Source of the DNA: JAAXQD01 sp963790095
Lineage (GTDB): Bacteria; Desulfobacterota; Desulfobacteria; Desulfobacterales; UBA11574
Direction: 5' to 3'
Assembly: GCA_963790095.1 (NCBI GenBank)
Contig: CAWBNO010000005.1
Location: 25,946 to 89,945 of the forward strand
DNA: 64,000 nt
Position 1 is the stretch's first letter. Every line of letters begins with the position of its first letter. The translations under genes and the position numbers were made by a program. The notes under the pieces were generated by a model. That model was not told the origin of the DNA. It did no database searches and saw nothing but the letters and a program-made list of their open reading frames with translations. This document shows, one piece after another, positions 18,509 to 27,365 of this stretch.

Positions 18509-18709
18509 TCATTTTTTGATGATCCACAGAATGATCGGAATCAGGATGGCCGCCAGAATGATCAGGATTCCGGGGGTGGACAGATACGGCCGATACCAGG
18601 GCAGGTTCCTTGCCCGTGCCTTCTTGACTTCGGACAGAAACCAGTTCCCCACCATTATGGCCGCCACCAGCGGCGCGATGAATCTCAGAATTTTTACCCA
18701 ATCCGGCAA
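18509..18709 (-). CDS. Small two-helix membrane protein
   Basis: 66 aa starting with TTG at 18709, with GGAG seven bases upstream. Two hydrophobic segments (about 9-24 and 47-63) flank a basic middle (KKARARNLPWYRPY). No known family is recognised. It converges on the molybdate transporter gene. Confidence 0.6.
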   Translation of the reverse strand: MPDWVKILRFIAPLVAAIMVGNWFLSEVKKARARNLPWYRPYLSTPGILIILAAILIPIILWIIKK

Positions 18710-19151
18710 AGTGTTCTCCAGTGTTTAAAACCCCAAACAAGGGGGCAAATCAGGTTTCGTTGACAAAACCTCTGTATTTCAAGTCGCCCCTAAAGTCAAT
18801 TCCCACCCCTGAAAGAACCTTGATATTTTTTCTCTCGTAAAGCCGCCCCAGTACCATCTTCCGGAGTTACGGGGCAGGCAAAGTCCGCAGAGAAAACATC
18901 ATGCCTTCGGCAAAGCGACGATATCTTTCTTAGCAATCTACTGTCAGGATTTACGCGTTTATCTTTGGCTGCTGTTCATATCCGGCTGTCAAACCTGCCC
19001 AAAGGGCTTGGGTTAATTCTTTTCGCCCTCTCAGCGAAAAGAAATAAGAAAAAAACTCCTCTGCGTACTTTGTGCCTCGAGCGACAGTCCCGCCGAAGCG
19101 GGACAAGCGGGCGGTGAATACAAACCTCCATTCCAACAACTCCGGCATCGA
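18710..19151. repeat. Intergenic with two dispersed repeats
   Basis: 18840-18882 repeats the GCCGCCCCAGT...ACGGGGCAGGCA hairpin of 5061-5100. 19059-19117 (GTGCCTCGAGCGA, then CGGGACAAGCGGGCGGTGAA) recurs at 19908-19960. No gene is supported. Confidence 0.6.
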
Positions 19152-19544
19152 CTATTTTGAAACCTTGATGGCCAGGGCCGCCACTACACCCCAGACCAGG
19201 TTGAAAAAGGTCACCAGAATCGGCGTGTACAGGCCGAGATCCAATCCAAAATAGCCTTTTTTGGCCTGGAGGGGAAATATCACCAAAAGCTGGACCAGAG
19301 TGGGAAGCACGCTGATCAGCGCACCTTTTAAAATAAGTTTCGTATTCATAAAGGGCAGCGCGAACAAAAACCCCCAAATCCCGCCCCACACGATCCGCGG
19401 ATAGAGCCAGGCGGTTTTCAGCGCCGGCGCCATGGCCACCCCGAGCTGCTTGTTGATTCCGTATTCACCGAACGCCCATACCGTCAAGCTGTTTGCCAAA
19501 GCCCCCAGACATCCGGCGGCAAAACAAATAAGCAGTTTTTTCAT
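19152..19544 (-). CDS. Small four-helix membrane protein
   Basis: 130 aa. Starts MKKLLICFAAGCLGALANSL with AGGAGG upstream. About four hydrophobic segments with a repeated WG motif (VWGGIWGFLFALP and LVWGVVAALAIK). Function not recognised; similar short proteins are annotated as hypothetical membrane proteins in related bacteria. Confidence 0.78.
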   Translation of the reverse strand: MKKLLICFAAGCLGALANSLTVWAFGEYGINKQLGVAMAPALKTAWLYPRIVWGGIWGFLFALPFMNTKLILKGALISVLPTLVQLLVIFPLQAKKGYFGLDLGLYTPILVTFFNLVWGVVAALAIKVSK

Positions 19545-20487
19545 ATCGTCCTCCTGACTTCGCGCAAACCCAGCGAACCTGATCGTGGATAGAATCTACA
19601 TCTGAATTTATATTATATGGATTAAAGTAATATTTTTCAAACCCTTATTGGTTTTTTGTCGATTCTCCATTTTTATCTCACCGCATAGGCGCGGAGTACG
19701 CAGAGTTATTCTTGGTTATTTTGCTTTTCGGTGAGGTGCCGAAAAGCAAAACGATATTACCCTTCGGGTAGAATGCTATCCGAGTTAGCCAAGAAATTTC
19801 GTGAGAATTTATAGCATATCGGTTTTTTGTCCTGCTTTCAGCAGGACGGATTGGTTTTCCATTGCCGTCAACTCAACGGCAATGGAAAAAATATTTATCT
19901 CTGCGTTCTCTGTGCCTCGAGCGAAGCTTCCGTCATAACGGGAACAAGCGGGCGGTGAAAATTGTCTAACTTACCTGCGCTTTTTCCCGTCCTTTGTGCA
20001 CAGAAAATTGTGCACGACGCACATAAATATGTGCAACTAAACCCACCAACAATTCTGAGTCCTAATGATATCAGAAGGTTAATATCTGGAACGCCTTTTG
20101 CATTTTAAGTTGTGTTTGATCTAACGAACTACGAACCACGAACAAGGAACCAGAAATCAGAGGTCCGACGTCAGCAATTCAGAGATCTAATCAAAAAACC
20201 TGGGCCCTGAAACCTGAGCCCTAAGCCCTGAGGTTTGAACCTGAACCCTGGGCCCTGAGTACTGATCACTGACTATCCCTTGAATTCATATAATATTTGT
20301 GTTAAGGGGAGAGAGGATTTTCTTTGGCCTGCAATATCGATCTCATCAAAACCTGACCTGAATTCCTCACATCCGAAGATCCACTGTAGCAAGATGTAAA
20401 ACGCTTCATTTTTTTTGGACTCATTTTGTTCCCGTTTATCAAAATACTTAGGTCCGATAATAATAGTTGGGATACGGAATATTTCAG
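19545..20487. repeat. 943-bp non-coding repeat-rich region at the edge of the accessory island
   Basis: Contains the second copy of the GTGCCTCGAGCGA repeat (19908-19960); a tandem hairpin unit at 19995-20043 (TGCACA..TTGTGCA then GCACA..TGTGC) that recurs at 23134-23175 and in part at 38653-38668; low-complexity runs of CCCTGA/ACCTGA words at 20195-20270; a longer unit at 20300-20365 similar to 23349-23420; and the first copy of the accessory repeat at 20410-20469. No coding gene is supported. Confidence 0.65.
20410..20469 (+). repeat. Accessory repeat, copy A
   Basis: TTGGACTC then CCCGTTTATCAAAATA, then AGGTCCGATAATAATAGTTG. Matches copies at 21789-21890, 23480-23535, 25037-25145 and 29414-29481. 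TTGGAC and the later GTCC can pair. It lies 19 bp before the DUF2293 gene. Confidence 0.8.
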
Positions 20488-21183
20488 ATGACTAAGCACG
20501 ACAGAAAGCAAAAGAACGAACTCAAGGTGTTTATCTCAAGCCGCGAGTCGAGATGTGATGAATGCGGTGAGAATCTCGGCCAGGGTGCCTGGATATTACT
20601 CCAAGGGGATGACAAGGGCGCTGCATGTTTGAGCTGTGCTGACCTTGATCACTTAGTCTTTCTGCCTTCCGGCGACGCTGCCCTCACTCGCCGTTCTCGA
20701 AAATACTCGAAGCTCTCGGCCATCGTCCTTAAATGGAGCAGAGCACGCAAACGTTACGAGAGGCAGGGGTTGCTGGTAGAGAATGAAGCAGTTGAGTTGG
20801 CAGAACATGAGTGCAAGGCGGACGCAGAAACACGAAAACTGAGGCGCGCTCGCGCAGCTATTCGTAGAGCCGAACTTGATGAGGAATACATAGCAGGTTT
20901 TGCTGCTCGCGTTCGCGAATTGTATCCGAATTGTCCGATCGGAAGAGAGAAGGTGATTGCAGAGCATGCCTGTCGTAAGTATAGCGGGCGCGTCGGTCGA
21001 AGCGCAGCGGCCAAAGAGTTGGATAAAAAAGCAGTTTTTCTCGCAGTCGCTGCCCATGTTCGCCACCAAGAAACAAACTACGACGAACTTCTCCTGGCTG
21101 ACTTCGAGAGATGGGAAGCACGTGAACAAGTGCATGCTCAAGTTTCTCATGTGTTGGCTGAATGGCAATCAACCACTTCCTAA
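20488..21183 (+). CDS. DUF2293-domain protein
   Basis: 231 aa from ATG 20488 (an in-frame TTG lies at 20467). The N-terminal third has a CXXC pair CDEC and a second CLSC, forming a probable zinc ribbon. The C-terminal part reads YPNCPIGREKVIAEHACRKYSGRVGRSAAAKELD followed by HVRHQETNYD, given here as consecutive known DUF2293 blocks at about residues 150-215. The function of DUF2293 is unknown. It has its own repeat unit upstream and is followed after 72 bp by a DUF6933 gene. Confidence 0.85.
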   Translation: MTKHDRKQKNELKVFISSRESRCDECGENLGQGAWILLQGDDKGAACLSCADLDHLVFLPSGDAALTRRSRKYSKLSAIVLKWSRARKRYERQGLLVENEAVELAEHECKADAETRKLRRARAAIRRAELDEEYIAGFAARVRELYPNCPIGREKVIAEHACRKYSGRVGRSAAAKELDKKAVFLAVAAHVRHQETNYDELLLADFERWEAREQVHAQVSHVLAEWQSTTS

Positions 21184-21255
21184 AAAGGCGCAGGCAGGCG
21201 ACGCCTTAGATGCCGCGCCCGTGACGCACCGCGTTGTGTGTCCTATAAATGAATC

Positions 21256-21765
21256 ATGGCAATCCTCCGTTGCACAAAAAAGTTGCTAACTGAATTAAAA
21301 ACCAAACCATCGGAAGGGACGATTTCCTCTGATGTGGTAGGAAGTTGGCACGCAAATCTTTTAAGAGTCGATCGAAGGAAATGCATTCTTTTTACACACG
21401 ATGCAACGCTTTATTCATTTCTCGTACCAGGACTTAAGAAACCCCAGTTTGAAAATGTCCGAGAGGTTTTTGGACAGAATTTATTTAAAAATCTTCTCTG
21501 GGAAAACTTTCCCCAGAATCAAATCGAGATTGTACTTGATGAACATCGCGAAATTATAATTGCAAAAACAAATAATCGTAGTGTCTTGGGCTCAATGACA
21601 GATCTTGCCTTTCAAATAAAATATCAAATTGCTGCAATGGGTGGACTGGTGAACGTCAATCTTGCGGAATTAAACCACGGATTAAATCGTATTCCTATGA
21701 GCGCCATAAAGGAAATATATAGTATCTACGAATTAAGGAAATTATTAAATAAATTGAGCACATAA
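21256..21765 (+). CDS. DUF6933-like protein
   Basis: 169 aa. Begins MAILRCTKKLLTELK, then GTISSDVVGSWHANLLRVDRR and LFTHDATLYSFLVPG, a pattern I recognise from small proteins now grouped as DUF6933, of unknown function and common in accessory DNA. No signal peptide or membrane helix. Its A+T content is clearly higher than the flanking core genes. Confidence 0.75.
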   Translation: MAILRCTKKLLTELKTKPSEGTISSDVVGSWHANLLRVDRRKCILFTHDATLYSFLVPGLKKPQFENVREVFGQNLFKNLLWENFPQNQIEIVLDEHREIIIAKTNNRSVLGSMTDLAFQIKYQIAAMGGLVNVNLAELNHGLNRIPMSAIKEIYSIYELRKLLNKLST

Positions 21766-21788
21766 CAAGGGCCTGCCCAGACTTCCGG

Positions 21789-21890
21789 GACGCTCTTTAA
21801 ATATATTCTTTAGAGCAATAATCTCCTTTGGACTTTATTGCCCCCCCTTTACACTTTAATCAAAAAATTTGGTCCAATAATTAGAGTCAG
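21789..21890 (+). repeat. Accessory repeat, copy B
   Basis: Long form: GACGCTCTTTAAATATA and TTCTTTAGAGC, then CTTTGGACTTTATTG, then AATTTGGTCCAATAATTAG. The GCTCT...AGAGC and TTGGAC...GTCCAA parts are self-complementary. Same long form as copy D at 25037-25145. The 83-bp repeat of 9381 recurs immediately after, at 21899-21981. Confidence 0.8.
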
Positions 21891-21898
21891 AATCCTTA

Positions 21899-21981
21899 AT
21901 GAAGCTCACCGCAGGCCCGCTGAGCGGGATTTCCGTTTCACTCCAACAAGCTGCGGGGTATTCAGGCGAAGGCGAATAAAA
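21899..21981 (+). repeat. 83-bp dispersed repeat, second copy
   Basis: About 90 percent identical to 9381-9463 by eye, including CACTCCAACAAGCTGC and GCGAAGGCGAATAAA. Its end is also found inverted at 42480-42496. Confidence 0.8.
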
Positions 21982-22084
21982 GAATTGACAGTATCCTGGA
22001 TTATTTGTTAAAGAAATTAAGAAGTTACAAGCAGACCCGGAGTTTGTATGAAAAAATATTAAGATTTACAAAGAGATTTTTAAT

Positions 22085-22981
22085 ATGAAAATAGAAAATA
22101 AAATATTGGTTGTTGAAGAATTGCCGGATGGGTCTCCAGTCCGAATACCTTATTTTATCGTAGATTCAAAAAAGAAAGGACCCACTACAGGAATCGTCGC
22201 AACTCAGCATGGAAATGAGTTCTTCTCAATCGTTGTTCTCAAAGAATTCTTGAAGATTAAATATCCTCTCAAAGGAAAAATGATCATCTTCCCCCTGGCA
22301 AATCCTTTGGCATACAATGTAAAAGAAAGAACCAGCAGGATAGATAGAAAAGATATGAATCGTTGCTGGCCCGGAAAGGAAGATGGCGTAATCACCGAAA
22401 AAATGTGTTACAGCATATTCAAAATACTTAATCGATGCGGTTGTGTTTTAGATCTTCACAATGGCAGTGAAAACATCCTGGACACGCCTCAGGCAAGATT
22501 ATATGAATTTAGGTACTCTGATGTAGAGGATTTGGTTGACCATCTCGATGTTCCATTTATTTTACTAAGAAAAGAACCTCTTGAGAATACACTGGTGGGT
22601 TGCCTTCTAGACAGAAACATAAAAGCAATAACTGTTGAATTGGGTGAAGGGAAAAGAATCACTTATAACTATATAAACAAAGGGATAAAAATAATTGAAA
22701 GCTTTCTGAGACATACCGGAAATCTTTCAAACCCCCGGACATTCAAATCAATACCGATAGATGATGACAAAATGAGAATAGTTAAAGCAGAGAATAGCGG
22801 ATTGTTTATTCCGAATATCGAACAGCTTGGGAAAAAAACAGATTATTTAGGAAATTTAATCAGTTTTCCTGATTTCTCTGAAAAAAAGATCCGTACTCCC
22901 ACTAAAGGACATATATTAAGCCTATGGGTAGGCGGTGTTATTGCAAGAGGAGAACTATTGGCAAGAATAACCAAAGATTAA
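22085..22981 (+). CDS. Succinylglutamate desuccinylase/aspartoacylase family metallopeptidase
   Basis: 298 aa. ATQHGNE near 40-45 gives the first zinc ligands (H and E) and VLDLHNG near 120 gives the third His, as in M14-type AstE/AspA proteins that deacylate N-acyl amino acids or process glycans. The sequence between (FPLANPLAYNVKERTSR) also fits. The gene is strikingly A+T rich compared with core genes and sits between accessory repeats, which suggests transfer. The substrate is not known. Confidence 0.87.
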   Translation: MKIENKILVVEELPDGSPVRIPYFIVDSKKKGPTTGIVATQHGNEFFSIVVLKEFLKIKYPLKGKMIIFPLANPLAYNVKERTSRIDRKDMNRCWPGKEDGVITEKMCYSIFKILNRCGCVLDLHNGSENILDTPQARLYEFRYSDVEDLVDHLDVPFILLRKEPLENTLVGCLLDRNIKAITVELGEGKRITYNYINKGIKIIESFLRHTGNLSNPRTFKSIPIDDDKMRIVKAENSGLFIPNIEQLGKKTDYLGNLISFPDFSEKKIRTPTKGHILSLWVGGVIARGELLARITKD

Positions 22982-23479
22982 ATCGCGTTTGAGAAAGATA
23001 CAATAAGAATGGGGGCTAAGCTTGAATTGTGAATAAATGGAGATAAAGCCCCTAAAATAAACCACTCAACGTATAAAAAAAGAAACTTATTTTTTAGCAG
23101 CCTCCCGGAAGGCACGTCATTTTTCCCCCTTTTTGCACAGAAAATTGTGCACACCGCACAAAAAAATGTGCACCAAAACCCCTTTATATTTTAACCTTTA
23201 ACAATATCAGTATGTTAAATTTTGGTACGCTTGTTGCTATGTAAGTAGCATCTCATCGAAGCATGCAGATACTGGGACGCCGTCTGTCTGAAGGTCCCCT
23301 GTGGCACCACGGGCTTCGCAGCAACCTGAAGAGACATAATATACATGCTAAAGGGGAATGATTTTCCTTGACCTGCAAAATCGATCTCATCAAATCCTGA
23401 CCTGATTTCCTCGCCTGCAAAGATTCCCGGATAGCATATTGAATCCTGCTCTGCGCTGCTGAAGAACCCTTTAATTTTG

Positions 23480-23535
23480 TCTGACACACTTTGTATCCGT
23501 TTATCAAAATATTAGGTCCAATAATTATAGTTATG
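23480..23535 (+). repeat. Accessory repeat, copy C
   Basis: CACTTTGTATCCGTTTATC, AAAATATTAGGTCCAATAAT, then TATAGTTATG. Short form, like copies A and E. Followed at 23548 by a MITE-like element and then the 411-aa gene. Confidence 0.8.
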
Positions 23536-23547
23536 CCGAGAGGTATT

Positions 23548-23717
23548 AGAAGCTATCTCAAAATAATCTTTTGGCCCAATCTCGGCGTTGGAACCTTGTT
23601 TTAAGTCCTCGACATACTTGAAGTATGCCTGCGGGTTAAAACCCGGCTCCGCCTTTTTATCCCGCTGGGTTTTAGCGGGGGATCTTGAAACAAAATCTTT
23701 ATTTTGAGATGGCTTCT
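23548..23717. mobile_element. MITE-like element, 170 bp
   Basis: Terminal inverted repeats AGAAGCTATCTCAAAATAA (from 23548) and TTATTTTGAGATGGCTTCT (to 23717) match at nearly every base. The inside contains a further hairpin CATACTTGAAGTATG and no open frame. A related smaller element, with ends GGCCGTTTCAAAA and TTTTGAGACGGCC, is at 12803-12886. No transposase is in the window. Confidence 0.6.
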
Positions 23718-23779
23718 ACTCACAGCCTGCATGTAACAAGAATACCAGCAAAAGAACTGAAAGTGACAAGGAGGCTATT

Positions 23780-25015
23780 ATGTCATTAGAAGCAGGAAAG
23801 GGAGAGCACAAAGCATATCGAATCATGCCCGAGATGACGGAGGATACTGCGCAACTCCAAGCACGAAAGCACTATGTCGGTGTCGAGGCCGTGTCTTGGT
23901 ATATCAACAAAGAGTCGTCATGGTTTACGAAACGAATGGCTTCGGGGACACTTGAAATTAAACTTGCCAATGGTCTTGAAAAATATCAGGCAGCGTTGGG
24001 AACATTTTCGCTAAAAGGGGGCGCAAGGTTTGCTCCCATTTTCCTGCGGCCAGTTCTTCCGGATCGAAATTATCGAGGTGGGCCACTGACATTTTCCGTG
24101 CATCTTACAGCAGTAAAGAAGAACACAGCAGTCGGTAGCCTTCTCAAGAGCGCAGCAAACGCCAGCTTGGGTATCGTTGCTGGTATGGTCGATACGGCTG
24201 CTGTAACAGGTCCAGCACTGTTATTGATGGCCGCAAGTGGCGAGCTTGTCAGTGGTGTTAAAGACATTTTAGGTAGTTCAGCTGATGGTCGTGAGCCCTT
24301 ATTCGATGATAATGGTTTAGAAGTAACCATCCAGGCATCTGATATTGTTGGCCCAGCCGTTTTCCTGCTGATGCATCGAGGCATGTCACTTGATCAAAAT
24401 AAGTTGGAAGTTCGATCGAGTGGCGAGTTGTTGATACCATTCTATGATGGAGCATTGCTTGAGGATGGAGCGTGGCTATTGTTGAGAGTTCGGCGAACTG
24501 ATGAATATAGTAGTGTTCGTTTCTGGTTTGCAGAGGCACGGAAGTTGCGTGGGCGAATTGATGATTTAGCTAATGATGTGGCTGATGGTGTCGTTGACAA
24601 AGACGAAGCTCTCAAAGAATTCTCGCCATCTGAGCGTGGGGATAAGACAATATTTGATGAGTACATGCGTCTCCGCGCTGTAATTCGTAACGATGGTGTA
24701 TTGACGGAACGAGAGGCTGCTTCTTACGTTGGTCAGCTTAGATCGCGAACGATGCAGGCCAAGAGCGCTATTGAACAAGGGAAAGAATCCTCATTGGCAG
24801 AAGAAATTAGCACTGTCACGGAAGCGATTGTAAGTGGTTCATCAGTACCTGAACCCGTGAATGTTGTATTTTTAGAGGAAGCTGAGTCGATAATAGAAGC
24901 CAGAAATATATCGCTTGCTTTACCAATCGAAGTGGGAACAGTCGCAGATTTAAGTGGCTCAAACCTTATTGAAACAATGCGTTATGTGCCGAACAGTTTC
25001 GATTTAAGCCTATAG
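23780..25015 (+). CDS. Unknown 411-aa accessory protein
   Basis: Strong ribosome-binding site AAGGAGGC before the ATG. I do not recognise the family. The N-terminal 110 residues look beta-rich; residues about 113-160 form a long hydrophobic, Ala/Gly-rich stretch (GIVAGMVDTAAVTGPALLLM) that could insert in a membrane; the rest is acidic and helical, with RGRIDDLANDVADGVV and later helices. No signal peptide. Flanked by accessory repeats C and D. A membrane-active or structural role is possible but only a guess. Confidence 0.7.
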   Translation: MSLEAGKGEHKAYRIMPEMTEDTAQLQARKHYVGVEAVSWYINKESSWFTKRMASGTLEIKLANGLEKYQAALGTFSLKGGARFAPIFLRPVLPDRNYRGGPLTFSVHLTAVKKNTAVGSLLKSAANASLGIVAGMVDTAAVTGPALLLMAASGELVSGVKDILGSSADGREPLFDDNGLEVTIQASDIVGPAVFLLMHRGMSLDQNKLEVRSSGELLIPFYDGALLEDGAWLLLRVRRTDEYSSVRFWFAEARKLRGRIDDLANDVADGVVDKDEALKEFSPSERGDKTIFDEYMRLRAVIRNDGVLTEREAASYVGQLRSRTMQAKSAIEQGKESSLAEEISTVTEAIVSGSSVPEPVNVVFLEEAESIIEARNISLALPIEVGTVADLSGSNLIETMRYVPNSFDLSL

Positions 25016-25036
25016 AACGTGCATTAGGCGATTTGC

Positions 25037-25145
25037 GAGACGCTCTTCAAATATACTCTTTAGAGCGATAATCTTCTTTGGACTATATTGGACTCACCTT
25101 GAAACCGTTTATTAAAATATTTAGGTCCAATAATTACAGTTATAA
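25037..25145 (+). repeat. Accessory repeat, copy D (longest)
   Basis: GAGACGCTCTTCAAATATA, CTCTTTAGAGCGATAATC, TTCTTTGGACTATATTGGAC, ACCGTTTATTAAAATATT, AGGTCCAATAATTACAGTTA in succession. ATTGGAC pairs with GTCCAAT. It ends 16 bp before the phospholipase-like gene. Confidence 0.85.
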
Positions 25146-25161
25146 AAAAAGAACCCTAATT

Positions 25162-25590
25162 ATGAAACTTCCTGAAATAGGCGAAATTATCGCCACTGAA
25201 CGAGCTCTCGAACTGTGCCGGCATTTCAACTTCGACTACCTGGTCGCCAGGATCGAGGCTGATCCAGAATCGTTTATGGATTGGGAATTCGATGGCTGCT
25301 CCTGCCTGCTGGACAAGTCTCTGGGACTGTTAACCGGCTGCGAGTGGTGGGACATCACCTTTCGCTGCTGCCTGCCACACGATCTTTGCTATGCATACGG
25401 AGACCCTGGAAATGGTGCGGAACGCAAACAAGTGGACGCCAGGTTCTACAGCGATCTGGTCAACAAGGCGGGTATGAAAAAGTGGATGGCCTCTGTCTTC
25501 CTAGCCGGCGTCCGAATTGGCGGTGCCGAATCATTCAGGCGCTCCTTTTCCTGGGGGTTCGCCAGGGTGAAAAATAAAAAGGTATCATGA
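25162..25590 (+). CDS. Phospholipase A2-like protein
   Basis: 142 aa. Contains CCLPHDLCYAYG near residues 75-86, matching the secreted phospholipase A2 active-site helix CCXXHDXC, with the catalytic His-Asp. Cysteines upstream (DGCSCLL, TGCEWWD) could give disulfides. No convincing signal peptide is present, unusual for the family and compatible with delivery by another route. The next gene, 101 bp downstream, is a DUF6765 protein that looks like a zinc-dependent hydrolase, so the pair may act on membranes together. Confidence 0.78.
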   Translation: MKLPEIGEIIATERALELCRHFNFDYLVARIEADPESFMDWEFDGCSCLLDKSLGLLTGCEWWDITFRCCLPHDLCYAYGDPGNGAERKQVDARFYSDLVNKAGMKKWMASVFLAGVRIGGAESFRRSFSWGFARVKNKKVS

Positions 25591-25691
25591 TGCCAACAGG
25601 GCAATGCACATTATTTAGGTATTAAGCAACAGCCCTCTTGGATGCGACTCTAAATGATGGATATTTAGCCTTTAACCAAAGGAGGTTTGGG

Positions 25692-26873
25692 GTGCAAAAA
25701 GATTGCCATTACTATACGATTCTCGCTTTGGCACTGGCATGCGGCTTCAAGAAGAAAGATGCATGGACCGTGGCGTATGCTTCCCAGTTCGTCGACGATG
25801 CCAAGATCAACCAATTGGTTTTTCGGAAAGCGCCGGATGGAATTGAATTGGATAGCAAGGATCCTCCGGCGCTGATAAATATGGCTACCTGTCATAGTTA
25901 CAGCAAGCTGAAGACCTTCAACCTGGCGGCGATGATAAACAACACCTGTGCCTTTCATATGGTTCCGGGATGCCAGGGGGATAGTTTTGCCTGGCAGATG
26001 GTGTGTCAACCCTACGGACCCATCTTGAAGCAAATCGTTGAAAAGGCGCTTACCGAAGACGACCTGGTAAAACTTGGTATGGTGCTGCACCCCTTAGCGG
26101 ATTCTTACTCCCACGAGGGGTTCAGTGGTCTGCTGAGCAAGCCCAATGACATTCAAGGTTTGGAGACCCGGCGCCATCCGTTTCAGTTGGATCAACTGCT
26201 GCCCTGGTTGATCGTCAAGGTATGGCGGGAGTATAATCGTAGAGAATTCGAATCCCTTTGCGATTATGTGGTTCCTCCATACGGCCACGCCCAAGCGTTG
26301 AATTATCCTGATATCAGTCACCTGGAATGGAAATACGCCTACGATTCAAACGATCTTTTCTACAAGGATGCTCCCGACAAGTACAACCCCGACCGAAAGA
26401 TAGATGTGGACAACCGAAAACGATTCGCGAGTGCATTTATTCGTATCCTCAAATGCCTGCAGATTTTCCTGGATCGGTTCGATCATCACCGGGACCCAGG
26501 CCTTCCGAATGCGGGAGCACTGTCGAGCCGCTTTTGGGAAAAAATCCTTTTTGCAGAAATCAATCAACGTCAGCGTGTCCGACGATGGCAACCGAAGCTC
26601 AGGGAGCTGGGTCTGGACCCTGGTGCAGATGACGCCATACTGAAATATGATCCCACCATATGGTTGACCGGTGAAATGGATGAATCACCTCCGTTCACGA
26701 ACTACGAAAAGATAGCCTTTTCGAAAAGAGAGGTGAATGATGCGGACGCCGGAAGCGGTTTCCCCGCTTCGCACTGGTACCGTTTTTACAAGGCCGTAAA
26801 GTGGTACAAAATAGAATTTCACGAGCATTCCAAGGCAGCCGGTTTAGAATTCCCGCACAAACCTTATGCTTGA
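25692..26873 (+). CDS. DUF6765 family protein, possible zinc-dependent phospholipase-like hydrolase
   Basis: 393 aa from GTG 25692, preceded by AAAGGAGG seven bases upstream; an in-frame TTG at 25638 lacks one. The start VQKDCHYYTILALALACGF is the conserved beginning of DUF6765. HYYT, AYASQFVDDAK, ATCHSY and LHPLADSYSHEGF supply His and Asp residues spaced as in zinc-dependent phospholipase C and S1-P1 nuclease folds. The enzymatic role is inferred. No signal peptide. Follows the phospholipase A2-like gene in the same direction. Confidence 0.78.
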   Translation: MQKDCHYYTILALALACGFKKKDAWTVAYASQFVDDAKINQLVFRKAPDGIELDSKDPPALINMATCHSYSKLKTFNLAAMINNTCAFHMVPGCQGDSFAWQMVCQPYGPILKQIVEKALTEDDLVKLGMVLHPLADSYSHEGFSGLLSKPNDIQGLETRRHPFQLDQLLPWLIVKVWREYNRREFESLCDYVVPPYGHAQALNYPDISHLEWKYAYDSNDLFYKDAPDKYNPDRKIDVDNRKRFASAFIRILKCLQIFLDRFDHHRDPGLPNAGALSSRFWEKILFAEINQRQRVRRWQPKLRELGLDPGADDAILKYDPTIWLTGEMDESPPFTNYEKIAFSKREVNDADAGSGFPASHWYRFYKAVKWYKIEFHEHSKAAGLEFPHKPYA

Positions 26874-26915
26874 TATAAGGGGAAAGTCCCCAATAATGGG
26901 GACATCTGCCGATCT

Positions 26916-27365
26916 TCATCCGGAGCGTTTGGCCACCATGGTCGTAACAATGGCGGAAAACACTTCTTCATCCTGCCCATTGATCATGGATGCAGCGGTT
27001 CGAATAATGCCCCGGTCCTGCTTGGACCTGGACTCGCGTTTTTCCAGGCAGGTAAAGCTGCAAGAAAGCGTATCCCCCGGTCGAACCGGACGGTGCATAC
27101 GAAGCTCGTCAAAGGCCAGTGCCGCCATGGATGCAACACGCCGTTCACTGTGTGTGGAAAACCAGGAAAGAATTGAAAAAATATGCGCTGAACAGGCCAC
27201 GATTCCACCAAAAACCGAAAATTTGGCTTCAGTTTCGTCAACGTGAAAGTATCGCGGGTCCCACACGGCCGCAAAATCCATGATTTCTTTTTTTTCGACC
27301 GTGTATGTTATTGATGAAGTTCTCTTTTCATTGACCACAACATCTTCGAAATACAAAATTTCCAA
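26916..27365 (-). CDS. MaoC-like dehydratase
   Basis: 149 aa from TTG 27365, with AAAGGAG ten bases upstream; the open frame continues further but without homology. The sequence LEILYFEDVVVNEKRTSS, then DFAAVWDPRYFHVDE (hydratase Asp/His region) and later MAALAFDELRMHRPVRPGDTL, is typical of hot-dog MaoC hydratases that hydrate enoyl-CoA. It is 200 bp downstream of a thiolase gene on the same strand, so both probably serve acyl-CoA oxidation or polyhydroxyalkanoate-type chemistry. Confidence 0.83.
   Translation of the reverse strand: MEILYFEDVVVNEKRTSSITYTVEKKEIMDFAAVWDPRYFHVDETEAKFSVFGGIVACSAHIFSILSWFSTHSERRVASMAALAFDELRMHRPVRPGDTLSCSFTCLEKRESRSKQDRGIIRTAASMINGQDEEVFSAIVTTMVAKRSG

Larger units (their letters stand above)
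22982..23779. repeat. Non-coding stretch with hairpin unit, long repeat and MITE-like element
   Basis: Holds a GCACA tandem hairpin unit (23134-23175), the second copy of the unit of 20300-20365 (23349-23420), accessory repeat copy C (23480-23535) and a 170-bp inverted-repeat element (23548-23717). No gene is supported. Confidence 0.65.

Noticed and set aside
20300..20511. Minus-strand frames at 20302-20511 and 23253-23507 sharing DLMRSILQxKEN
   Set aside because: The similarity comes from the repeated DNA unit itself; no start or conserved length supports a gene.
20410..25145. Integron attC sites
   Set aside because: The repeats lack the core GTTRRRY and inverse core RYYYAAC, and no integron integrase is visible. 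Kept only as an unclassified cassette-like array.
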